From Magnolia sinica (Eukaryota > Streptophyta > Magnoliopsida > Magnoliales > Magnoliaceae): a stretch of 64,000 nucleotides of DNA. The position numbers and the translations under genes are program-made. This document shows, one piece after another, positions 36,300 through 48,631 of the stretch (the first letter of the stretch is position 1; each line of letters starts with the position of its first letter). The stretch lies in assembly GCF_029962835.1 (NCBI RefSeq), contig NC_080584.1, positions 83,728,862 through 83,792,861 on the forward strand, given 5' to 3'. The notes beneath the pieces are model-generated. The model was not told where the DNA came from. It did no database searches and saw only the letters and a list, made by a program, of their open reading frames with translations.

Positions 36300-37790
36300 A
36301 TTATATATTTTACCCTTCAATTATATACGTTTTTATTATGCGAGGTGATTAAGAAGCCTATGATGAATGTACTCTTAAAAGGAAGGATTAAGACCTTAAA
36401 AGAAGATAATGAAGAATTGGAGAATTGAAAGTCATTAGTAAAGAATTCATATACCAAAGATTTAAAGAATCAAGTGTGGAATGAAGGGAATTGAATATTT
36501 GAAGTGAAGAAACAAAGGAAAAGGAATTCTGAAAATTACGGTCCAGAAAAATCATATTTTGAAATTCCAGGGCAAGAAAAACATAACTCTAAAAAATTAC
36601 AGAAATAGACTTCGATGACATCGAAGTAAGTTTCGATAACATCAAAGATAACTTCGATTCCATCGAAGCCACTTCGATCCCATCGAGAAAATCATGAATT
36701 TTCTCAGTTCGTTGCTGGACAGATTCATGCACTCTTCGATGTCATCAAAGGAATGTTCAATGTCATTGAAGGTGCCATCAAAGTCATGGTAACTACGTAA
36801 ATTCAAAGGCGGTTTGCGAACTTGTCCAAGGTGGTGTGATAAATTGAGTTACACAACTATTTAAAGGAGTCCCTAAACTATTCCAAATCATCTTCTAGGG
36901 TTTGAAAATGAAGAGAAGGCTTAGGAGGAGCGCCGACAACACTCTTCTACTTTGATTTCTTCATGGGTTCTGGTAGATCTTTTATTTTTTCTTTTATTTT
37001 TGAGTTAGCTATGACTAGCTAATTTCTTAGCTAAGGATAAGGGATGAAGCTTGTAGTTATTCTTAATGTTTAGTTTAGTTTAATTCAAGTTTATGTTAAA
37101 CTTTCATTAATTATTAGTTTGAATGAAAGAATATTTTTAGTTTCCTATGACTTATTGTGACTGCAATTACAGTAGATGCTCGAGAAGCTTTTAATATATT
37201 CTTACTTGTTTTGCAATTGTGTGATCTGTAAAATTCATGATCCACATTGTCTATGGGCATGGTAGATGCTTGAATTGCTTGCAATAATTGCATTGGCACT
37301 TCATGAGAGAACTAAACTAATAAAAGTTTAGATTTTGTTTTAATTGTTTCATCATCCAATTGGATAGGATAAGATTTTGATTCCAATCAAGTTATCATTG
37401 AATCAAGTAGATTAATATTGAGACTGCTACAAGTAGATTCCTAGATCCTTAATCTGTTATCCTTATTAATTAAAACATTTTTCCTTCATTGTTGGATTAA
37501 AAATACAGACAACCAAGTTAGATTTAGATTAGTTCTAAACCGTATTCCTCATTTCCCGTGGATTCGACCTTGGTCTTACCGAGTTATTACTATAGTGCAA
37601 CCTTGCACTTGGGGTTGTGAACAATAGTCATGTCTGTGTTCTTTCGGATTTTTCATTACTTGAGGCACTATTAGGGTATTCGAAGATTGATTTTTGTACA
37701 AATTTTATCAGTGTTTTGGTTTTTTCTATGACCGCTCGTCAAAGTCACTGCAACGACCTGAACAAGCTATATCAAGTGGTATCAAAGCGT
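36300..37790 (+). mobile_element. LTR-like block ending at a tRNA-Met primer-binding-like site
   Basis: Short TTCGATG(A/T)CATCGAAG inverted repeats (36605-36790) and GATTCGACCTTGGTCTTACCG with CTTGCACTTGGGG (37558-37612) are typical of plant LTR 3' regions. TGGTATCAAAGC at 37777-37788 resembles the initiator tRNA-Met primer-binding site and follows ATATCA after two bases, as in copia-type elements. The left border is unknown. ORFs inside are not recognisable proteins. Confidence 0.45.
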
Positions 37791-39352
37791 TGCTCACCCC
37801 GCTGCCATTATGATGTTTCCATCACTAACCCTGTTGCCCTGCTACATTGTCGCTACCATCTTCCTAATCAACGTTAACATCTACTTAAGTTAGCCATTCA
37901 GGTTAGTTCCTATTTTTGCCCTCGCCATTGATATTATGAACCCTGTCAATATTAAAGATTAGAGATGCAATGAAAGAATAAAAGATTTTTGATGGTTTAG
38001 GTTAAAAAATTAGGTCCTATAGATCTCCACTTAGATATCTTCAAATTTCTATAATTAAACAAAACAAAAAAATATATATTTGATCATTGATGTAAAATTT
38101 GTTTGAATTCTAGTGATGGACCTTCAAACTAGAAGGATTCCTCGTACATTTATCTTAGATAATGAATGAGAGTGAACGTGTGGATGTAAGAGTGTGAAGA
38201 TGAGAGAACAAATATTTCCCGGTCTCTTTATTTTACTTGTCTCGATGACTCCCTTAAGGTTTTGGGGATCCAAAGGCTCTTATCTCTTCTTTGTGTCATT
38301 TTCTTTAGATAAGATCTTATTTATGAGGAATTAGAGTTCAGGAGACACCAATTATGGTGCCCCATCATACTTTGAACTTTAGTATTGTTCCACTATATCT
38401 AAATTCTGTAAATCCTCCTTACTCATGTACTTAAATCGACTCCATTCCTCCACCTTATATGGTTATACAAATTCCATACAAATTAAGTGATGGACCATAA
38501 AATCTCGATTGTTGGAAATGAAATTCTCCAAAATCTCCTTGCTCGATCTCGATCCCTGTAATTACAACCAAGAAGCCGACCCTAGTTTACTTGCCGCAAC
38601 TAGGCTATCATCTTTTTTCTTGACTATCCTGGAACGAAGCAATCCATGAAGATCTAAAATCAAAAGTCTCCCTGCCTGGTCTTCAATAGCATGATCTTAC
38701 TTTATCTTTCCCTTAATAAGTCATCAAATTTTGTGCTTTTTTATTTCATTGATTTATCAATGCTTTCAAACCCTTTTTGTAACGCCTATAGAAGAACACG
38801 TATGAGAAAAGGATTAACTAATTGGATGATCCACACGATGAAGGAAGAAGAACTAAGAGAAAAAAAAGAGAGAGAGAAGGTCGGTATGGTTCGGACTTCG
38901 CAAAACCAGTGAGCGGGAGAATGAGGGGGAAACCCCTATTTATAAGAATATCGAAATCAGAGAATTTAACGCTAGCACTACTTGCGAGGATATAAAAGGA
39001 CACCTCAACACACGTTCTCCTCCATGTGGCAGTACGAGGTTCACTCAGGGCCCGGGTTAATGAAGTAAGGACATGTGTCCCATTACGAGCTATCCAAAAG
39101 GCAAAACGACGCTCGCCACTTTGTGCACGACTCATTGCACGGAACTGTTATCATAATATCTTCCTCGATCAATGTAGCATGTGTCGTTCCTTTCCAATTC
39201 TTGCCTTAATCACTAGGCGATAAAATTGAAGAACACAGATGGAACGAGCCGACCTCCCACAATTAAAAGTTCAAAATCTCCTGCTTATACATCAGTTCAA
39301 ATGTGTTTACTTTCCAAGCTTAGGAATATAGAACTCGGAAGTAGGGGGCAAC
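37791..39352. other. Decayed retroelement interior; no protein domain recognised
   Basis: No intact or recognisable polyprotein motif was found. The last bases, GAAGTAGGGGGCAAC (39338-39352), form a polypurine-like tract right before an LTR-like start, which suggests this was the 3' interior of a gypsy element. Confidence 0.4.
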
Positions 39353-40000
39353 TGTTATAGTAAAATCAAGCTGACCTGACGTATGAAACATGTGGTCAAA
39401 AGATCTTAAGAGCATATTCTCTGAACTATCAAAGGCCTAGAAAAGATGAGTTGAGCAAGGATAATTACCAAGCTGAAATAGTTAACTCGTTTCGAAGATA
39501 AAGCTCATTAATAGACCTAGACCACGAATGCCGACCTCGACCTTGACCTCGGATGATAACCTCGACCATGAATGTTGACCTCAACATCGAATGCTGATCT
39601 TGACCTCAGATGCCGACGTTGACCTCGGAATAAAAACATCTGAAGAGAACCTCGTGCCATATATGAGAAAGACTGCCCAACGAGATCATATTCGAAGATC
39701 ACGCCAATTGAGACGTAATTGGAGAAATACTCGAGAAAAGATTCCAAATCTAATACGAGCCCCTCCAGTGTATCTTATTAATCTACTTAGATACACAAGT
39801 CGTCTAGCAACACCTATAAATCCATCACCCCGGGAAGATATACTCAATTATCACAATTCTTATACACCTACTTTGAGTCGATCTACCTGACTTAGGCATC
39901 GGAGGGTCCCCGACCAAAATTGGCGCCCCAAGTGACCTATTGTTCTCCATTAAAGTGCAGGTACCCAGCGGCTCATAGGAGGTGAGATATGATCGACTAG
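39353..40000 (+). mobile_element. LTR of a Tat-like gypsy element, + orientation
   Basis: It begins TGTTATAGTAAAATCAAGCT after a polypurine-like tract. It has GACCTCGA/TTGACCTC repeats and CTTAGGCATCGGAGGGTCCC, matching the inverse of the LTRs at 31469 and 35332. The match to those LTRs continues past 39915. The right edge is not sharply defined. Confidence 0.65.
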
Positions 40001-40860
40001 ATTTGAACGATAATAATAATATCATTTATATAGAGCAATAAAATAATGGTTCGTGGAGGACAACAATGAACTAGTAAAGAAGGATTTACTTTATTTTAAA
40101 GAAAACCAACATTGAGGAGAAACAAATTAAAATTATCTAACCAAGTTCAAGGAGCTTGTTTAAGACCTTCACAAAAATGATTAGGAAGAGAAGAATGAAT
40201 AAAACTAGATGATTGTTAATAAACATTATATTCCATGTACACGAATATGCATGGATGGAAAATCTAGAGGAATCAATATAATTAAGATAATGTTTATCAT
40301 GTTCACCATCAATCTCTTAATGGTTTATTATTTCAATGATCAAATTCGCAAGACGATCTATATATTTAATCTAGTTAGAGATCTTCCGTGCTTGACTGCG
40401 GGTTGCATGGGCCCAACATCCAGTTTACATTACTTCTGTTATTTTCTTAAATTTAGGGGTAATTTATTCTTTTTTATATTGAATTAATTAGTTCCAATGG
40501 TTGAAATTAGAAGTCAGAATAGAGAATTAATATAAAATTGATTAGGGTTAGGATTTTGTAGAAATATATCTTTACATTGTACTTTACAATATTTCATAAT
40601 TAATAAAATTTATTTTGGCTTTCCAGCCTTGAGGTATTCCATCAAATATTTGAGCTAATGTGATAAGGCACTGATATGTATTGGAAGATCAGTAATAAAG
40701 TTGTTTCCATTCTTTTCTATCCGCAACAATCCAAACAGGCCGCATTAATTTCCGCTGCTCAAGAGGACCTTCTATCATTTCATGTTTTAGTTTAAATGAC
40801 AAGGATATCAATTTCCGATCTTTTCTGCATCCATTTCATATTCTCGTGATCTACAAGGTG
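40001..40860. other. AT-rich DNA with the second copy of a direct repeat (40440-40680)
   Basis: The block 40440-40680 pairs with 36060-36290. No genes were recognised; the 92-aa ORF at 40209-40487 has no recognisable family. Confidence 0.45.
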
Positions 40861-41168
40861 GGCTCTACTAGTAAGTTGCATGATTCACTAAAGCTTTGCC
40901 ACTTTTTGTGGGGCCCACTGTCTTTTGCATATGCCATCTAATCCATTCATCATATGCACCCTCGTAAGATGAAATCCAGATGGTTACTGTAGAAGTCTTA
41001 GTTATGATTTTATATTATTTCTTATGTTGATGAGGCCAACCTGAAATTTGGATCCGGTTGACTTTTGATTTCTACAGTGAATCATGAAGGGGAGATGATG
41101 ATGGACAGGGGCTAAGAGGATGCACAGTTGATGTGGGACCCACAGTTGGGGATGGAACTGGTATCATA
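40861..41168. mobile_element. MITE-derived DNA
   Basis: Words such as GTGGGGCCCACTGTC and TTTGGATCCGGTTGAC mark this as MITE-derived. GAGGATGCACAGTTGATGTG near 41117 recurs near 41446, flanking the MITE at 41169-41425. Confidence 0.5.
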
Positions 41169-41425
41169 TAGGTGAGACCCGGCCTCACCCGAGACAGTGC
41201 CGCCCATACCATGGGGCCTACTTTATATGATGCGCATATTTTTCACATCATTTTAGCGCATTATTCAAAAAATAAGGAGGATGCCTTCCGTATTTTTTGA
41301 ATAATGCCCTCAAATGATCTAGAAAAATGGATAGACGGTGTGGATACAGAATACACACATCAAAGTTGGCCATACGGTATGGGCTACACTGTCTTGGGTG
41401 AGGCCAGGGTCTCACCTAATCTGCT
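41169..41425. mobile_element. ~257-bp near-perfect palindromic MITE
   Basis: GGTGAGACCCGGCCTCACCC at the left is mirrored by GGGTGAGGCCAGGGTCTCACC at the right. The arms remain complementary to the centre, where ATTATTCAAAAAATA faces TATTTTTTGAATAAT. Flanking TA on both sides could be a 2-bp duplication. Confidence 0.85.
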
Positions 41426-44150
41426 CCCCCATACAAGCGTGCGTAGAGGATGCACAGTTGATGTGGCACACACAGCTTGGGGTGGTACCGTAGCATATTA
41501 GCATGCAACTTGAATAGATGGAAAACAAGAATTTTACCTGTGGTGGACGAAGGCACCTTTCTGTATACTAATGTGTGGTTAAAATACAATCATATATGAA
41601 AGGATTTGATTGAATGACATGCTACCAATTCCAATGGAAAACATGTTTGAAGACTTGGGTGCGCAGACATTATGAAGTTTTGTGGGCCCCGCCACCATGA
41701 TGTATGCGTTATATACATGTAAATCGTGTATCCATTTGATGAGATTGTTTTAGGGCTTGAGCACAAAACTGAGACAATCCAATGCTCAAGTGAACCACAC
41801 CACGCAAAAGCAATGAATCTTGAATGCTTACCGTTGAAAACTTCCCAGGGAAAAGAGAAGTTTTGGATCAATTTGATATTTTCCTTTTACCCTCATCCAA
41901 GTCCTTACAATCTCGTGAACAGGTTAGAAGACAAATAAATATCATGGCGGGTGGTAGGAAGGTTTTAATGGTGAGAATAACTGTCCCCATTGCTTTCTGT
42001 GGTGTCTCCCCACTTGAGCTTTGAATCTGCCCCATTTTTGTGCTCATACCTAAAATTTGGTGACGTCAATGCAAAGGAAGTGGGCAGTTCCTGCCGTCCG
42101 TGGCTGCTAGTAACCAATGCTCTATGGGTCCATTATGATATATGTGTTTTATCCATTTCTTTCATTTATTTTTTCATGTAGTAACATGTTTTATTTATGC
42201 CATTCATCTATTTACCCATATTATTTATGGCATGAGCCTAAAATTGGTTTCAAATTTCGAGTGGACTGCACCACCTGAAAATAATGGTGATTTAATGCTC
42301 ATCATTAAAATCTTTTTAAGGTCCACTATAATATTTATTTGCCATCCAATCTATTGATTTGTGTGCAGAAATCTGGATGAAGGGAAAAATCAAACAACAG
42401 CTTCGTCAAACACTTTCATGGCCTTAAGAAGTTTTTTATGGTGGGCATTCAATCACCACTATTTCCTATGGTGTGGTCTACATGAGATATGTATTTTGTT
42501 GATTTTTGGCTCATGCCCTATAATGATATGGAAAAGTAGTTGGGTGACATGGATTAAATATATAAATTACAGTAGGGCCCGTACAGCTCTATCTAGCAGG
42601 AGAGCTAATTGGATGGTGTATGAATAGTGTGTTGGCGTCGTCAAGTTTTGTGAGCCCTATTATGAGTTATGTCTTATATCCACATTGTCCATCTATTTGT
42701 GGGAGTTATCTCATGGCATGAGTCAAAAAATGAGGCAGACGCGAAGCTGAAGTGGGCAGGAGGGACAATAATTCCTCATCATTGGAACCTTTATAGGGCT
42801 GATTATGATGTTTATATGTCATCCAACCTGTTCATAAGGTCACGTAGACCTAGATGAAGAAAAAATATATCATATATATTAATTCTAAACTTTGTAACCC
42901 ACAGAAACTTTCAATGGCTGATGTTCAATCCCGACTGCTTTTTGTGGTGTGATTCACTTTAGCTTTGGTTCGGTCTCATTTATGGGATGGAGCCTTAAAA
43001 TGACTTCACCAGATGGACAGACGGTAATCAACACACAACAAAGGTCGGTGGTGAGTGGTTGCTGGCTACTGACAGCGCCCTCCGTGGTCCGTGGTGTACG
43101 TGTGTTTCACACCACGAAGACGGCTTCCGTTTGAAAGTTGCGTCCCTGCCTTCAGTCAAATCCTTAGAAGTCATGTATGCTAGTGGGCGACGAGGGGAAG
43201 CGGACTAGCTGTTACCATGGTAATAAATTATTGAGTGTTATCCTTACCGTCTGGGCTCACCTTGATGAATTTATTTCATATCCATGCTGTCCATCCATTG
43301 TTTCAGCTCATTCAAGGATAGTATCCGAAAACTTAAGCAGATTCAAATTTCTGGTAGACTACAACACTGGAAAAAGTAGTAAATGACCATAATTAAAAGT
43401 TTTTTTTTTTTAAGGTCATAAAAGTTTTGGATCAAGCTAATATTTTTATTTTTCCTTTATCAGTTTGTATTGGCATTATCAACGGGTTAGATGAAAAGTA
43501 AACATTATGAATTTTCTTACAAATGAGCCATGGGAAGTTTTTAATGGTGAGCATTCAATAATCACTATTTCTTGTGATGTGGTCCACTCGAGATTTGGAT
43601 ATTCTTAATTTTTAGAATTATTTTCTAAAATGAGCTCTAAGAACGGATGGATAGAGTGGATATGCAACATATGATAAATGGGGAGTTGATTTGCTCTTAC
43701 ATAAGAGCTCAGTGGGTATTACTCCTATTCTGGGGACCAATCTTGATGAATTTGTTTCATATCCACGCTACTTCTCTGTTTTTTCAGCTCATTTAAGGCC
43801 GTTAGCCTTTAAGTTTTAAATCTATGGTGGACCACACCACTGAAAAAAAAGTAGTGAATTACCATTAAAAGCTTTTTGTAAGTAACAAAAGTTTTGGATA
43901 AAGCTAATCTTTTTATTTCCCCTTCATCTAGTTCTCTTATCAATGGATTGGATGAAAAATAAACATTGTGGATCCGCTTAGAGTGAGCCTTGCAAAGTTT
44001 TCACTGGTCAAAGTTTAATCATCATTATTCCTTGTGGGGTGGTTCACTTGAGATTTGGATATGCTTAATGTTGAGGAAATCCTCCTAAAATGGGCTGGAA
44101 AAACTAATGTATAAAGTGGATACACTTGGACACTACCATAATGGCCTGTT
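41426..44150. mobile_element. Cluster of about five MITE copies
   Basis: Successive MITE bodies lie at about 41680-42060, 42102-42595 (family A; GGCTGCTAGTAACCAATGCTC left, GGGCCCGTACAGCTC right), 42640-43030, 43240-43690 and 43730-44130. Each has the order 'CATCCA...GATCAAGCT...CATTTAATGGT...GTGTGGTCCACTTGAG'. Borders apart from 42102-42595 are approximate. No genes were recognised among them; short ORFs are repeat reads. Confidence 0.65.
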
Positions 44151-44152
44151 TG

Positions 44153-44799
44153 GGAGAGTGGATTTGTAACCCCCTGGATTCGGAACCCCCTGGATTTGCA
44201 ATCCTCCCGGTGTGTTTAACACTCTGGAGTGTGAATCAACTTTAATCCAAAAGTACCTATGCCTAGTATATTTACAGAGATTTGAATTTAATTACTGATT
44301 CAACTTTAATATCTCTAATTAGTGAGATATGTAATTTTTGATACAATGGTTGTGATAAGCCCGCTGAAATATATGCTTTGCCTGAAAATGGTGAAATTTC
44401 AAGTCTCGAATGGGCCACAAGCACAAAATTATGTTTGAGTGACTAACCAACGATTTTTAATCGTTGATTTACATGGACAATGTTTGGACGGTGCTAGACA
44501 ATGTTTGAACGGTGCTGATTTACATGGACAATGTTTGGACGGTCCTGATCATCATTAGTAAGCCATGTGCCCAATAGAATGATAGTGTATAGTGATACAC
44601 ATGTTACACCTGCGACTATTGAAATGACTTTAGGTGTAATCCAAGCTCTCTCCATGGATTGCAAACCTCCTCAAAGAGGGGATTGGAAACCCCCTGGATT
44701 TGCAACCCCCAGTTGCTTTATGCTGCCAAACAACCAGGGGATTGGAAACCCCCTCCAATCCCTTCCAATCCCCTCCAATCCACGGTGCCAAACGACCCC
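44153..44799. mobile_element. Tourist-like MITE, ~647 bp
   Basis: GGCCTGTTTGGGAGAGTGGA at the left is mirrored by CCACGGTGCCAAACGACCCC at the right. CCCCCTGGATTTGCAA-type repeats lie in both arms. TAA occurs at both flanks, consistent with but not proof of a 3-bp duplication. Confidence 0.7.
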
Positions 44800-44945
44800 T
44801 AAGGGTAAAGCCCACTAAGCTATTACTAAGTTTCACCGACACCACATAGCTATCTGTAAGGGCTTTGTAGGGTCCACCATGATGTATGTGTTTTATTGAT
44901 ATCATCCATCCATTGTTTTTTTTTTTTTTTAAATTATTTTTATTT

Positions 44946-45500
44946 AAGCGGATTGGCTCGTGCACCACACACTAGCTATATAGCTGGTGTATTGACGTCA
45001 GCAAGTTCTGTGGATCCTATCATGAGGTATGTGTTATATCCAAACCGTCCATCCATTTGGCGAGCTTGTCTTAAGGCTTGAGTCGAAAATTAAGATAGAT
45101 CTAGAGACAAAGTAGACCACACTGCAAAAAGCAGTGGGGGATTAAACGTCTACCATTGAAACCCTTTTGAGGGTTACAGAAGTTTTGGATCAATATGGAA
45201 TTTGCTTTTCCTCTTCATCCATGTATTTGTGACCCTATTAACAAATTGGATGGAAAATAAACGTTATGGTGGGCCCTATGAAGTTTTTAAGGGTGGAAAT
45301 CATTATCCTCACTGCTATTTTTGGTGTGGTCCATTTAAGCTTTAGATCGGATTCATTTTTTGTGGGGGCATGTAACTTTGATTTCCTTTAGACTGTTCGT
45401 ACAACTCTAAGCTCAAGGAGCATCAGCGCCTGTCTTCGCATGACACGTATCTAAACCAACTATATAGCTAGTACATGGTACACCAGCCAATCCGCTTCCA
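44946..45500. mobile_element. Family B MITE, complete
   Basis: GCGGATTGGCTCGTGCACCA plus CTAGCTATATAGCTGG at the left is mirrored by AGCTAGTACATGGTACACCA plus GCCAATCCGCTTCC at the right. Internal words match the other family B copies. Confidence 0.8.
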
Positions 45501-45507
45501 ATGGATG

Positions 45508-46112
45508 GGAAGTGGATTGGGTGGTGTACCACACTAGTGTATTGTTGTCAGCAAGTTCTGTGGGTCCCATCATGAGGTCTATGTTATATCTAAACCGTCC
45601 ATACATTTTTCTAGCTCGCCGTAAGGCTTGAGATGAAAAATAAGACAAATCTAATGATCATGTGGACCACACTGAAAAAAGTAGTTGGAGATTGAATGTA
45701 TGCCATTGAAACCTTTTGGGCTTCAGATAAGTTTTGGATCAATATGAAATTTGTTTTTCCTATTCATCAAGGTCTTTGTGACCTTATGAACAAGTTGGAT
45801 GGAAAATAAACGCTATGATGGGCCCTACGAAAATTTTAACGGTGAAAATCATTATCTCGGCTACTATTTAAGGTGTGGTCCAATTAATCTTTGAATATGA
45901 TTCATTTTTTGGATAGTACTCAAAAATAATCTTGAAAAATGGATGACCGGTGTGGATATAATAAATACATGATTGTGGGGCCATGTAACTTTGATCTCCT
46001 TGAAACCGTTATTACAACTCGGAGCCCGAGGTGTGTCAGCGCTCGTCTTGGCACGACATGTACCTACACCATCTATATAGCTCGTGTGTGGTATATCAGC
46101 CTGTCCGCTTCC
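45508..46112. mobile_element. Family B MITE, complete
   Basis: GGAAGTGGATTGGGTGGTGT at the left is mirrored by CAGCCTGTCCGCTTCC at the right, with CTATATAGCTCGTGTGTGG next to it. It sits eight bases after the previous family B copy, giving a tandem pair. Confidence 0.78.
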
Positions 46113-46570
46113 CGATGGATGGGTGGTTAAAACACACACGTTACGGTAGACCCCAAAAATACACCGCGTGGCTACGTGGTGTTGCTTTCGCCACATAATT
46201 GGCATCACACATCCACGTGATGTGTCGCATGCTTCCTGTTTGGTTTTCTAATTTCACACGCGTGTAGAAGCTGACACAATCACACGCGGGTGCATGTATC
46301 TGATGTGACATGTGCATGAGATCTGAGCTGTCCATCAGATAAAATATACTATTTAGATATTCTTGCATAAAATTCAGTCCATTTCACACACTAGGTGGGC
46401 CACACCTTTAAATAATGAATAGAAGAGAAAATATTGACCGTCAATTTACTTTGCAGGTTGCGGCCCACCTGAAGAGTAAAGTTGTCTAATATTTTAGGCA
46501 GAAGATTTAAGACTTATTTCCAACCTTATGGGATGCTCGGATCTTACACATGTGATTAATATTTACACGT

Positions 46571-46695
46571 GTGTCATATATCCCTTCAGATGCATGTCGA
46601 AATGGCGTTCTTCCAGTATGTTTCATCACATGTGTCATATACCCCTTTAGATGCACGTTGAAATGGCGTTCTTCCGGTATGTCTTACGATCCTCT
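46571..46695. repeat. ~62-bp tandem duplication
   Basis: TGTGTCATATA(T/C)CCC...AGATGCA(T/C)GT(C/T)GAAATGGCGTTCTTCC(A/G)GTATGT occurs twice in tandem with a few differences. Confidence 0.8.
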
Positions 46696-46709
46696 GGCTC
46701 CTGAAATCG

Positions 46710-47220
46710 GATTGCGACTGAGTTACTCAGTAGGCTCTTATTGGACTGAGTAAACCCTGTTAGGCCCAGCGTGAATGTATTTGGTCTATCCACGCCGTCC
46801 ATACATTTTTTTCATATTATTTTAGGGGTTGTGACCAAAATTCAAGCATACCCAAAGATAAGATAGACCATACCATAGAAACAGTGGAATAATGATTTCC
46901 ACCGTTGAAACCTTTATAGGGCCCATAGTGATGTTTATTTCTCATCCAACCTGTTAATATGATCACAAAAACATGAATTAAGGGAAAACACAAATACAAG
47001 CTTGATCCAAAACTTCTGTGGCCCCCAAGAAATTTTCAATGGTAGATGTTCAATCAACACTGTTTCCTGTGGTTTGGTCCAGTTGAGGTTTGGATATACT
47101 TCAGTTTTAGTCTTAAGCCCTAAAATTATCTGTTAAAATGGATGGACGGAGTGGATAAAATAAATAAATCATGATGGACCCCACAGAATTTACTCGGTAC
47201 GAGTTACTCAGTACGCAGTC
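46710..47220. mobile_element. Family C MITE, complete
   Basis: ATTGCGACTGAGTTACTCAG at the left is mirrored by CTCGGTACGAGTTACTCAGTACGCAGTC at the right (read in two parts). The internal body has complementary arms. Related copies are 54474-54965 and the fragment at 10448. Confidence 0.78.
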
Positions 47221-47866
47221 CGCCTCCCTGGCTCCTCCGGTGGGGAAAGGCTCGTTGCTTTCAACGGTTGAAGAATTCGGATTCTCATGATTGAAAAATT
47301 ATTGGAGGAGATGGATGCAGTGATGTCCTCATGAATGAAAATGAGAAACATGGAAAAGTCGTGTTTGTAACTCCGGCTAGGGTTCTCATGAATGAAAATG
47401 AGAAAAATGGGAGCCTTGTAAGAAAGAGCCGTGTGGGTCCCACATATTTGTCCTTGTGGCATCCACTCCGTCCATCAATTTCGCAAGCTGATGTTAGGAT
47501 ATGAGCCAAAAATTGGGACAAACCCAAAACAAAACATTAACAATGGGAAAATCCACCATTAAAACCTTTCACGGGTGTATGAAGTTATGTGTCATCCAAA
47601 CCGTTCATGAGGTTATTCCCATACTGATGAATGTAAAATAATACAAAGAACCAGTAAATATCAGCTTGATCCAAATCTTCCCACGAAAGTTTCAATGGTG
47701 GGAGTTCAATAACCGCTGTTTCACGTTGTATGGTCCACTTGAGTACTATCGTCATTTTCGGGCTCATGGTGGTGGACCTCATAGAGCTTTCGCATAGAAG
47801 AGCTTCCACCAGGAAATTCTGGTGGGGTCAATTGAAATGGCTGTGAGCTGACGTTGAGCGTTTTAA

Positions 47867-48281
47867 GTTTTAAATCTTTGGAGGACCACACCACTGGAAA
47901 AAAGAAAGGAGTGAATTACCATTAAAAGCTTTTTGTAGGCAACACAAGTTTCGGATTTTTTATTTTCCCTTCATCCAGTTCTATTGATCTTACCAATATA
48001 CTGGATGAGTAATAAATATTGTGGCCTTGCAAGGTTTTCAATAGTCATCCTTCAATCGTGGTTAATTCATGTGGTGTGGTTCACTTGAAATTTGGATGCG
48101 CTTAATGTCGAGCAAAACCCCCCTTAAAAGGATTGAAATAACGAATGGATAAAGTAGATACATCTATTACCATGTTTCGTCAACACCACGCATCTACCTA
48201 GTGTAAGGACTTTGTGGGGTCCATCATGATGTATGCGTTTTATTAATGTCATCTCCATCCATTTCTTTACTGTTCATGCGG
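47867..48281. mobile_element. MITE fragments between the two 5'-flank copies
   Basis: GTTTTAAATCTTTGGAGGACC followed by AAAGCTTTTTGTAGGCAAC and GGTGTGGTTCACTTGAAATT match the MITE at 43730-44130. No gene was recognised. Confidence 0.6.
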
Positions 48282-48362
48282 ATGGATGGGGTGGTTCAAA
48301 CACATATATCACGGTAGACCACAAAAAGTTCATACACCGCGTGGCTACGTGGTGTTGATTTC

Positions 48363-48524
48363 ACACCATGATCCATAGCTAAAGTGGTAGACGGAGTGAA
48401 AGATGCGCCTTTCAAGACAGAGGTCTTGGTATCGATCTCTAGTAGGGGTGGCTAACAGCGAAGTGTGAACTGACAGTAGAGGTGTACTCAAAAAAACAAA
48501 AAACAGAAGAAAGAGAAAGGCGGC
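48363..48524 (+). mobile_element. SINE with 9-bp target-site duplication
   Basis: GTTGATTTC at 48354-48362 and again at 48525-48533 flanks the insert. The insert carries a box A-like region (AAGTGGTAGACGGAGTG), box B-like GGTATCGATCTC within GAGGTCTTGGTATCGATC, AGGGGTGGCTAAC and an A-rich 3' part. The duplicated flank at 46165-46195 (GGTGTTGCTTTCGCC) shows the same site without the insert. A related SINE is at 31889-32036. Confidence 0.88.
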
Positions 48525-48631
48525 GTTGATTTCGCCACACAATAAATCCTCGTGTTGCATGCTTCCGGTTCGGTTTGCTAATTTCAGACGCGTGTAGAAG
48601 CTGGCACAATCACATGCGGGCACATGTACAT

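Larger units (their letters stand above)
46112..47866. repeat. Upstream copy of the terpene synthase 5' flank, interrupted
   Basis: The segment 46112-46300 matches 48282-48631 and 47353-47866 matches 48632-49138. Shared words include CACCGCGTGGCTACGTGGTG, CGCGTGTAGAAGCTG, AAATATCAGCTTGATCCAAA and GGTGGGGTCAATTGAAATGG. About 1 kb of extra DNA, including a family C MITE, separates the two parts. The copy ends within a few bases of where the TATA box lies in the downstream copy. No terpene synthase exon follows it. Confidence 0.8.

Noticed and set aside
41590..44968. Numerous 60-112 aa ORFs
   Set aside because: All lie in palindromic MITE copies and recur with similar sequences in other copies; no protein family is recognisable.
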